Part shown: positions 1-5,893 of the stretch, piece after piece
How positions within the stretch are numbered: position 1 is the first letter of the stretch
Layout: each line of letters starts with the position of its first letter
From: UBA6544 sp049601975
GTDB lineage: Bacteria; Pseudomonadota; Alphaproteobacteria; UBA8366
Reading direction: 5' to 3'
Assembly: GCA_049601975.1 (NCBI GenBank)
Contig: JBMYRC010000186.1
Span: 1-6,618 of the forward strand
DNA: 6,618 bases
Made by a program: the position numbers and the translations under genes
The notes under the pieces: generated by a model
Seen by the model: only the letters and a program-made list of their open reading frames with translations
Told to the model about the DNA's origin: nothing
Databases searched by the model: none

Positions 1-40
1 GGTCTCGGATCATTTCAAAGTTCGCGATATTTTTCGAACG

Positions 41-70
41 GTTTACACTCCCCAATGTATATGGCTTAAA
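41..70 (+). promoter_or_regulatory. promoter-like two-box motif, copy 1
   Basis: GTTTAC at 41-46 is followed after 15 bases by TGGCTTAAA at 62-70. Read as a promoter, TTTACA (42-47) is the -35 box, the spacing is 17 bases, and CTTAAA (65-70) is the -10 box, preceded by a TGn extended -10 element. The -10 box matches the sigma-70 consensus at only three of six positions, so another sigma factor or a regulator site is possible. The same two boxes with identical spacing recur at 2844-2873, also a little over 100 bases before a gene start. A 5-bp inverted repeat (GTTCG 20-24, CGAAC 35-39) lies just upstream. Confidence 0.4.
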
Positions 71-172
71 ACCGCCAATGTCTTACGACGCTAAAATCGA
101 TAGGACCCCCTCACCGATACTGCTTGATCCCTGCCGAGGCATTCGTTAGTTCAAACCTTTGCGCATATCCGT

Positions 173-177
173 AAGGA
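173..177 (+). promoter_or_regulatory. ribosome binding site fixing the TTG start at 187
   Basis: AAGGA lies 9 bases before the TTG codon at 187. The reading frame is closed by TAA at 172-174, so no ATG or GTG start exists upstream, and the first in-frame ATG is at residue 91, beyond several membrane segments. The site therefore supports the unusual TTG start. Confidence 0.7.
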
Positions 178-186
178 ATTGCCGAA

Positions 187-1950
187 TTGCTCTTTTTTAT
201 ACTGTCTTTCCCAGTCTTCGCCGCATCCATCCTCTCTTGGGGCATCGGCGCTCAATGGATTATCGGATATCTTTGGCGCGACGGCGACGCAGAGAAGTTT
301 CCGCCCTGCGACGTTGCTTTTGCCACTGCCTGGCTTGGGGTTTCGATACTGGCGGGATTGTATTCATACGCGGTCCTGTTTTCGTCCCTCACGCCCGAAC
401 TCGCAATCCTGATCCTGACATTGCCAACTTTCGGCTTAATTGTCCGGTCTTACCGCATGATAACCGGGTCGTTTTTACGTGAATTAATCGGAAGTTTTTC
501 ATCTGGATTCCGTTTAATTCTACTTCTATGCATTTTTTTATTGCCGATTTGTTTTCTTGGCGGCCAGCAGACTATTCTATTCGACTCTGCGTATTATCAT
601 TTGCCCATAGCCCGTATTTTCGAAGAATTTGGCGCGATCAAGGGGCTCGTGACCCTGCATATGAATTTTGGCCAAGTTTCTTCTTGGCTCGTGCTTGGCG
701 CCCCGGGAACCGCGGGGGGAGAGTTCGGCTGGGGTTCTTCTATCGCAAATACCTTCATTTGCATGCTTGCCGCCACACAAGCGGCATTCGCATTGAATAG
801 AATCGCAAATGGGTCACGAAGATTATGCGATTTCATCGTCGGAATTGGGTTTCCTCTCATTTTTCTTTTGGCCGCGCGATGGGAAATGATTTCTTCCCTC
901 AGCCCTGACATTCCGACCATGCTCCTTGGTGTGACAATCGCATGGTTCCTTAGCCTCCCCTGGGAACGCCGCGGTATATTTCTTGCGGTGCCGGTAGCGG
1001 CGTTCGCCATCACGATAAAATTATCCGCGTTACCAATCGGACTGATCACCGGAATCGCGGCGCTATACGCCTTTCGGGGCGATATCCGCCAATTTTCCGT
1101 AAGCGCCTGTATTGGCTTAGCCATCCTCGCACCGTTCTTTTTACTAAGTGTTTTGTCGACCGGTTGCCTGGCGTTCCCGGTCTCACTGACATGTTTTGAA
1201 TTGCCCTGGACACCTTCAGCCGAGCAACTAGCCGTGCATACGGAAACAATCATCGCCGCCGCCCGGGGCGGTGGACGGGCTCTTTCAACTGACACAACGG
1301 TCGTTGCTCAATTTCTGACTTGGCTTTCTCGCGATAAGAGTGGCGCAATTATCGTCCTCAGTGGTGTCACTATTTCCGTAATCATAGCAATGCAGCGCGT
1401 CGGCGCTGGGAAATTGCGCCCAGGCGAGCGAACGATATCGTATGCGCCATATGCACTGGCTGCATTCGGACTAATCTACGTTTCCGTTATGGCCCCAACG
1501 GGTAGATTTGCGGGCGGTTATACAGCGGTGCTCGCAGCCATATTGGTTGCGAGCGTTCCAAATCTCGAAACCAACTTCAGAAAGCTTACAGCTATTTGGT
1601 TACTCCCGCTGGGTTTTGCCATTGGGATCATCACGCTGTATATCACGGCGCCCGGAAACGCGGTCCGGCAAATGATAGCCGAACAAGTCATCGGCGGTAA
1701 ATTCCCCGACCCCGGAAGCGGTTTATTCCGACCAAAGCGCCTAATTCCGTTCGATATTCACCACCCAAAGACGCGACGGCTTCGCGAATGGACGAGCAAC
1801 GTGAATGATCCTGTTATATATCAAAAACCAGTTTCAACAGGCGAATGTTGGGCTGCACCGCCACCATGCCTCCCGCAGGGAGCGCGAATTCGTTTAAATT
1901 ATATCGACCCACAACGTGGAATTCAGGGCGGTTTCCAGATCACCAAGTAG
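187..1950 (+). CDS. polytopic membrane protein, LIC_10190-like, possible GT-C glycosyltransferase
   Basis: A 587-residue integral inner-membrane protein with roughly 12-14 hydrophobic segments spread over residues 1-490, followed by a soluble tail of about 100 residues. After the first membrane segments comes a loop with a DSAYYH motif (D133, H138), a position where GT-C glycosyltransferases often carry acidic catalytic residues. Other recognisable points are SPD (239-241), the segment ITIKLSALPI (275-284), FP and PW around 330-341, and APTGRF (436-441). The tail ends with CWAAPPPC (554-561), whose two cysteines could form a disulfide. From memory these landmarks match an uncharacterised family called LIC_10190-type membrane proteins; its biochemical function is not known to me. 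The start is TTG with a good ribosome binding site. The next gene, 82 bases on, is a polyprenyl-phosphate type glycosyltransferase, which suggests a role in lipid-linked sugar transfer (inference). The coding sequence is certain; the family is fairly likely; the activity is open. Confidence 0.82.
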   Translation: MLFFILSFPVFAASILSWGIGAQWIIGYLWRDGDAEKFPPCDVAFATAWLGVSILAGLYSYAVLFSSLTPELAILILTLPTFGLIVRSYRMITGSFLRELIGSFSSGFRLILLLCIFLLPICFLGGQQTILFDSAYYHLPIARIFEEFGAIKGLVTLHMNFGQVSSWLVLGAPGTAGGEFGWGSSIANTFICMLAATQAAFALNRIANGSRRLCDFIVGIGFPLIFLLAARWEMISSLSPDIPTMLLGVTIAWFLSLPWERRGIFLAVPVAAFAITIKLSALPIGLITGIAALYAFRGDIRQFSVSACIGLAILAPFFLLSVLSTGCLAFPVSLTCFELPWTPSAEQLAVHTETIIAAARGGGRALSTDTTVVAQFLTWLSRDKSGAIIVLSGVTISVIIAMQRVGAGKLRPGERTISYAPYALAAFGLIYVSVMAPTGRFAGGYTAVLAAILVASVPNLETNFRKLTAIWLLPLGFAIGIITLYITAPGNAVRQMIAEQVIGGKFPDPGSGLFRPKRLIPFDIHHPKTRRLREWTSNVNDPVIYQKPVSTGECWAAPPPCLPQGARIRLNYIDPQRGIQGGFQITK

Positions 1951-2032
1951 ATAGGCCCACTTGTAGGGCATTGGCACGCCGAACCAAAAAGAGTATGCCG
2001 CAGTACATCAATCGATCGCTCCGGTCTTTGCA

Positions 2033-2731
2033 ATGCGTCTTTCTATCATCATTCCAGCCTTTAACGAAGTAGCTACCATCGAAACGATGCTGCGCCGCAT
2101 CGCGGCTAATCCAGTTGCAGGTTGGGAATTTGAAGTCATTGTCGTTGATGACACTTCGACCGACGGTAGCATCGAAATTTTACGCCGGAATCCAGATCTC
2201 TATGACATTTTGGTTGAACGGGAGCGAAATGGCGGGAAAGGCGCCGCCGTTCGCGACGGCTTGCGCAAGGCGACGGGCGATTATGTGCTCTTTCAAGATG
2301 CGGACCTTGAATACGACCCGGCGCAATACGGCGCGCTACTGACACCAGTCGACGGTCAAAATGCCGATGTCGTCATTGGTAGCCGGTTCCTGGCGCCCGC
2401 CTATGTCCGAGTTCACTATTTTTGGCATTTGGTCGGGAACAAGTTCCTCACCTTGATCTTCAATATGCTCTACAATTTAACGTTCACGGATATCTACTCC
2501 TGCTATCTCCTATACCGTCGCAACCTAATCGATCCCGAGCAACTGCGAAGCGATGGCTGGGAACAACACGCCGAAATTCTCTGCGATGCGGCGCGCCGTG
2601 GTGATCGGCTCTACGAAGTGCCCATTAGTTATGCCGGGCGAACTTACGACGAAGGTAAGAAAATTCGATTTTGGCACGCTTTGCCTGTCCTCTGGATGAT
2701 CGTGAGCCGACGATTTTCATCGAGCGGATAA
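2033..2731 (+). CDS. family 2 glycosyltransferase, dolichol/polyprenyl-phosphate mannosyltransferase-like
   Basis: A complete 232-residue GT-A fold enzyme. Visible motifs in order are PAFNE (8-12), VVDDTSTDGS (37-46, the nucleotide-sugar binding aspartates D39 and D40), NGGKGAAVRDGL from residue 67, the DxD metal site in QDADLEYD (D89, D91), GSRF (116-119), TDIYSCY near 152-158, and EVPISYAGRTYDEGKK near 195-210. This set is typical of DPM1-like enzymes that move a sugar from a nucleotide donor to a polyprenyl phosphate at the cytoplasmic face of the membrane. No C-terminal membrane segments are present, as in the short, soluble members. The ATG at 2033 is the first normal start after an in-frame TAG at 1964-1966; no good Shine-Dalgarno sequence precedes it, so translation may be weak or coupled. 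It is probably co-transcribed with the membrane protein upstream. The sugar and acceptor cannot be told from the sequence. Confidence 0.88.
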   Translation: MRLSIIIPAFNEVATIETMLRRIAANPVAGWEFEVIVVDDTSTDGSIEILRRNPDLYDILVERERNGGKGAAVRDGLRKATGDYVLFQDADLEYDPAQYGALLTPVDGQNADVVIGSRFLAPAYVRVHYFWHLVGNKFLTLIFNMLYNLTFTDIYSCYLLYRRNLIDPEQLRSDGWEQHAEILCDAARRGDRLYEVPISYAGRTYDEGKKIRFWHALPVLWMIVSRRFSSSG

Positions 2732-2843
2732 GTGAACTCCCCGAATTCTATTTTTCGGCTGCGATCGAGCGTGAGATATGCAAAAGCACATCGCGCCGAC
2801 AATTAGCCCACAGATCATCTAGAAAAGACGGCCGCCAACGACA

Positions 2844-2873
2844 GTTTACTTGGCGATACTTTTGTGGCTTAAA
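2844..2873 (+). promoter_or_regulatory. promoter-like two-box motif, copy 2
   Basis: GTTTAC at 2844-2849 and TGGCTTAAA at 2865-2873 are separated by 15 bases, exactly as at 41-70. The spacers match at only about 4 of 15 positions, which is what two conserved protein-contact boxes would give. CCGCC follows in both copies. It would start a transcript near 2880, about 100 bases before the 3-hydroxyacyl-CoA dehydrogenase gene. It is a candidate promoter for the catabolic cluster; the weak match to the -10 consensus keeps the sigma factor uncertain. Confidence 0.4.
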
Positions 2874-2892
2874 CCGCCGCATGCTCGCAACG

Positions 2893-2907
2893 CCGGGGCC
2901 GCCCCGG
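2893..2907 (+). other. GC-rich hairpin in the presumed leader of the catabolic genes
   Basis: CCGGGG (2893-2898) and CCCCGG (2902-2907) form a perfect 6-bp all-GC stem with a 3-base loop. No T-run follows, so it does not look like an intrinsic terminator. If transcription starts at the motif at 2844-2873, the hairpin sits close to the 5' end of the mRNA, where it could protect against decay. Confidence 0.4.
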
Positions 2908-2965
2908 TAGGTGCAAGACGAAGCGGCGCCAAACCGCCTCACAGATGCAATGTTTAATAGCGATC

Positions 2966-2972
2966 AAGGGAG
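2966..2972 (+). promoter_or_regulatory. ribosome binding site fixing the start at 2983
   Basis: AAGGGAG lies 10 bases before the ATG at 2983. In-frame alternatives (GTG at 2911, ATG at 2950) lack such a site and would add a 24- or 11-residue extension that is unrelated to the NAD-binding fold. Confidence 0.75.
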
Positions 2973-2982
2973 CCGAAGACGA

Positions 2983-4509
2983 ATGGCCATCAATCTCGAC
3001 AGCGACGATTTCACACTAGGCGTAATCGGCGCCGGCGCGATGGGGCGTGGCATCGTCCAAGTAGCGGCCGCGGGCGGTCTCCGTGTAAAACTCTTCGACG
3101 TGAACCGGGAGCAATGCAAGGACGCCGTAGCGTTCGTCGGCAAAATGCTGGGTCGCGCCGCTGAAAAGGGTCAGATGAGCGAAGCGGACGCGGCAAGCGC
3201 CAGCGACCGCGTCTCGACTATAGAGACGACACAAGGTTTCGCCGATTGCCAGATCGTCATCGAAGCCGCGACTGAGAACCCCGAGATCAAGAACAGCATC
3301 TATGCCGATCTTGAAGGCATAATGGCGGTGGACGCAATCATCGCGACCAACACCTCGTCGCTCTCGATCACAACCCTTGCCTCGCCGCTGAAAAATCCGG
3401 GACGCTTCGTCGGCATGCATTTCTTCAATCCGGTGCCGCTTATGCGTCTGGTCGAAGTCATTGACGGCGTGCGCACCGATAACGCGGTTGGCGACACGTT
3501 GATGGAACTTGGCCGCCGCATGACCCGCGAGCCGGTTCGCTGCAGCGATGCGCCGGGCTTCCTCGTGAACCAGGTTGGGCGCGGCTACAATATCGAAGCG
3601 GCGCATATCCATTCAGAGCAAGTCGCAGGTATTCCAGAACTCGACCGTATTCTCTCCGAAGGGGCGGGCTTCCGCATGGGGCCGTTCACCCTGCTGGATC
3701 TAACTGGGCTCGATGTGACCCACCCGGCGACGGAGCTGATCTACCGGCAATTCTATGAAGAACCCCGGTTCCGCCCGAATGTCATGCTACGCGCCCGCAT
3801 GGAAGCCGGCATGCTCGGCCGCAAGTCGGGTCAGGGCTTCTACGATTATTCCAGCGGTAAGCAGGACTTTCCTACCGAAGCCGCCTATCCAAGTTACGAC
3901 GGCCACCCAGTCTGGATATCGAAGGCTGAGGAAGACGGGCACAAGGCACTCACAGAAATCGTCTCCAAGATCGGTGGCAACCTAGAAACCGGCGAGAACC
4001 CAAGTCATGACGCGTTGATCCTTGTGACGCCGATCGGCGACGATGTGACGACCACTGCGATCACGCAAGGCCTCGATCCGACGCGCACTCTTGGCGTCGA
4101 CACACTGGTCGGCCTCGCGACCCGGCGCACGATCATGACCAATCCGGCAACCAAAGCCGACTTCCGCGACACGGCGCATGGCTTGCTGACCGGCGACGGT
4201 GTGAAAGCCAGCGTGATCCGCGACTGCCCCGGCTTCGTCTGTCAGCGTATCATCTCGACCATCTGCAATATCGGCTGCCAGATCGCTCAATTGGGCACCG
4301 CCGGGCCGGAAGATATCGACAAGGCGGTCGTACTGGGGTTGAATTACCCCAATGGACCGCTGACTTTTGGGAACCAGATTGGTCCCAAAAACGTGTTGCG
4401 AATTCTCGAGGCCTGCCAGCGCCTCTACGGCGACCCACGTTACCGTCCAAGCCCATGGCTACGCCGCCGCGCAGAACTGGGGCTCTCGTTGTTCGACAAG
4501 GAAATTTGA
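2983..4509 (+). CDS. 3-hydroxyacyl-CoA dehydrogenase, PaaH/PaaC type
   Basis: A 508-residue cytoplasmic enzyme that oxidises a (3S)-3-hydroxyacyl-CoA to the 3-oxoacyl-CoA with NAD+. The N-terminal Rossmann domain carries GAGAMG (16-21) and D39 at the end of the second strand, which favours NAD+ over NADP+. The active site lines up with human short-chain 3-hydroxyacyl-CoA dehydrogenase at identical spacing: S125 (human 137), H146 in HFFNP (158), E158 (170) and N196 (208). A first C-terminal domain begins at DAPGFLVNQ (189 onward) and a second, related one at DCPGFVCQR (414 onward); this double arrangement and length are usual for PaaH/PaaC enzymes of phenylacetate and dicarboxylate breakdown. 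The thiolase gene follows after 42 bases, so the two very probably share an operon. The substrate could be 3-hydroxybutyryl-CoA or 3-hydroxyadipyl-CoA; the sequence does not decide. The gene symbol is left open because several paralogues share this form. Confidence 0.92.
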   Translation: MAINLDSDDFTLGVIGAGAMGRGIVQVAAAGGLRVKLFDVNREQCKDAVAFVGKMLGRAAEKGQMSEADAASASDRVSTIETTQGFADCQIVIEAATENPEIKNSIYADLEGIMAVDAIIATNTSSLSITTLASPLKNPGRFVGMHFFNPVPLMRLVEVIDGVRTDNAVGDTLMELGRRMTREPVRCSDAPGFLVNQVGRGYNIEAAHIHSEQVAGIPELDRILSEGAGFRMGPFTLLDLTGLDVTHPATELIYRQFYEEPRFRPNVMLRARMEAGMLGRKSGQGFYDYSSGKQDFPTEAAYPSYDGHPVWISKAEEDGHKALTEIVSKIGGNLETGENPSHDALILVTPIGDDVTTTAITQGLDPTRTLGVDTLVGLATRRTIMTNPATKADFRDTAHGLLTGDGVKASVIRDCPGFVCQRIISTICNIGCQIAQLGTAGPEDIDKAVVLGLNYPNGPLTFGNQIGPKNVLRILEACQRLYGDPRYRPSPWLRRRAELGLSLFDKEI

Positions 4510-4551
4510 GTTCAAATCAAGTCTATATCCAAATCGCAGGGAAACAGAAAA

Positions 4552-5760
4552 ATGCTCGACGCTTATCTCTATCTCGGTAAACGCTCCCCTTTCGGCCGCT
4601 ATGGCGGCGCGCTTTCGGGTGTCCGCCCGGACGACCTGCTCGGCAGCGTCATCAAAGCGGTGGTCGATGAAGGCCCGTTCAAAGCCGAAGACATCGACGA
4701 TGTCATCATCGGTTGTGGCAACCAGGGAGGTGAAGACGCTCGCTGCGTCGCGCGCCATGCGCTGCTCGCCGGCGGCCTGCCGGAGACGGTTCCCGGCCAA
4801 GTCCTGCAGCGTAATTGCGCCAGTGGCCTCTCCGCTATCGTGTCCGCTGCACACGCGGTGACGGTCGGCGAAGGTGACCTTTTCATCGCCGGTGGTGTGG
4901 AAAGCATGAGCCGCGCGCCGTTTGTCGTCGGCAAGAACGAAACCCCATTCGCTCGCAGCTTCGATGTCTATGATTCGACCATCGGATCGCGCTTCCCGAA
5001 CAAGAAGATCAAGGATGAGTATGGCGACTGGGCGATGCCGCAGACTGCCGACAACCTGGCGCAGGACTACCAGGTCACTCGGGAAGAATCCGACGTCTTC
5101 GCGCTGGCCAGCCAAGAAAAATATCAAGCCGGTAAAGAGGCAGGTTTCTTTGACGGCGAGATCGCACCGATCACCGTGCCGGGTGGGCGCAAGAAACCTG
5201 ACATCACCGTCGACGAAGACGAGCATCCGCGCGCCGGCAGCACGATGGAAATGCTCACTAAGCTCCGGGCCCTCAATCCGGATGGTGTGACCACGGCGGG
5301 CAATGCCTCTGGCGTCAACGACGGCGCGGTCGCTCTCTATATTGGAAGTCGCGAAGCCGGCGAGAAAGCCGGCCTCAAGCCGATGGCAAAGATCATTGCG
5401 TCGGCCTCCGCGGGTGTGCCGCCGCGGATCATGGGTATCGGCCCGGTTCCCGCCTCGCAAAAAGCGCTGGAGCGCGCCGGTCTCACCATGGACGACATGG
5501 ACGTGATCGAAATCAACGAGGCCTTCGCGGCCCAAGTGTTGTCCTGCCTCAAGGGTCTCGGCCAAGAGGGCACGGATAGCCGCGTCAACCAAAACGGCGG
5601 CGCCATCGCACTCGGCCACCCGTTGGGTGCGTCCGGCCCTCGCATCTTCCTGACGGCCGCACGCCAGTTGGAGCGGGTTCAAGGTAAATACGCGTTGGCC
5701 ACCCTCTGTGTCGGCGTCGGTCAAGGCACCGCGGTCGTCCTAGAACGCATGGACGGCTAA
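4552..5760 (+). CDS. acetyl-CoA acyltransferase (thiolase), beta-ketoadipyl-CoA thiolase-like
   Basis: A complete 402-residue thiolase that cleaves a 3-oxoacyl-CoA with CoA to acetyl-CoA and a shortened acyl-CoA, or runs in reverse. The nucleophile C89 lies in NCASGLSAI, followed by GGVESMSRAP (114-123), NEAF (322-325), GHPLGASG with H356 (355-362), and the acid/base C386 in CVGVGQG. These correspond to C89, N316, H348 and C378 of the Zoogloea enzyme. The RSPFGRYGGALSGVRPDDL start, the STIG segment near 142-145 and the CVGVGQG variant of the last motif resemble PcaF/PaaJ beta-ketoadipyl-CoA thiolases, which are about 400 residues long. AGGGA at 4538-4542 sits 9 bases before the ATG. It follows the 3-hydroxyacyl-CoA dehydrogenase by 42 bases, which would make its substrate. 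Acetoacetyl-CoA is the alternative substrate if the pathway is glutaryl-CoA breakdown. Confidence 0.93.
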   Translation: MLDAYLYLGKRSPFGRYGGALSGVRPDDLLGSVIKAVVDEGPFKAEDIDDVIIGCGNQGGEDARCVARHALLAGGLPETVPGQVLQRNCASGLSAIVSAAHAVTVGEGDLFIAGGVESMSRAPFVVGKNETPFARSFDVYDSTIGSRFPNKKIKDEYGDWAMPQTADNLAQDYQVTREESDVFALASQEKYQAGKEAGFFDGEIAPITVPGGRKKPDITVDEDEHPRAGSTMEMLTKLRALNPDGVTTAGNASGVNDGAVALYIGSREAGEKAGLKPMAKIIASASAGVPPRIMGIGPVPASQKALERAGLTMDDMDVIEINEAFAAQVLSCLKGLGQEGTDSRVNQNGGAIALGHPLGASGPRIFLTAARQLERVQGKYALATLCVGVGQGTAVVLERMDG

Positions 5761-5774
5761 GATAAAGAACGGCT

Positions 5775-5870
5775 TCCCGGGTATGTCTGTTTGGGCATGA
5801 CCCGGGACCCAGTTCATACTGGAATGAGCCGGAGTTTACTGGGTCCCGGATAACGCTGCCGCGTTTCCGG
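5775..5870. repeat. composite palindromic intergenic element with three overlapping hairpins
   Basis: Three inverted repeats overlap in the gap between the thiolase and acyl-CoA dehydrogenase genes. Hairpin A pairs TCCCGGGT (5775-5782) with ACCCGGGA (5800-5807), plus ATG/CAT inside. Hairpin B pairs CCGGGACCCAGT (5802-5813) with ACTGGGTCCCGG (5838-5849), a perfect 12-bp stem with a 24-base loop. Hairpin C pairs 5846-5856 with 5861-5870 (10 bp, loop TGCC, one bulged T at 5851). A and B share 5802-5807 and B and C share 5846-5849, so neighbours exclude each other. GC-rich palindromes of this style are commonly dispersed between genes in alphaproteobacteria (recalled, not searched). A T-run at 5876-5880 follows hairpin C. 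Confidence 0.75.
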
Positions 5871-5893
5871 ATACATTTTTGTGGAGATTTGAA

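Noticed and set aside
597..1295. Open reading frame of 232 codons on the minus strand inside the membrane protein gene
   Set aside because: It lies wholly opposite a well-supported coding region and its translation is Arg- and Pro-rich without domain-like features.
1955..1969. GCCC/GGGC hairpin just after the membrane protein stop codon as a terminator
   Set aside because: Four base pairs with a 7-base loop and no T-run are too weak; the next gene follows closely on the same strand.
2741..2758. Hairpin CCGAA/TTCGG just after the glycosyltransferase stop codon as a terminator
   Set aside because: The stem is only 5 bp with an AT-rich loop, and no T-run follows the stem.
2748..2942. Small minus-strand reading frame of 64 codons in the gap before the catabolic genes
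   Set aside because: No recognisable motif, and it runs across the promoter-like motif and the GC hairpin, which explain the region better.
2911..2982. GTG start extending the 3-hydroxyacyl-CoA dehydrogenase by 24 residues
   Set aside because: The extension lacks a ribosome binding site, is not part of the NAD-binding fold, and AAGGGAG at 2966-2972 points to the ATG at 2983.
4459..5724. Open reading frame of 421 codons on the minus strand, opposite the thiolase gene
   Set aside because: It mirrors the codon pattern of a GC-rich gene with unmistakable thiolase motifs, shows no recognisable family motif itself, and begins in the thiolase gene with no sign of its own ribosome binding site.
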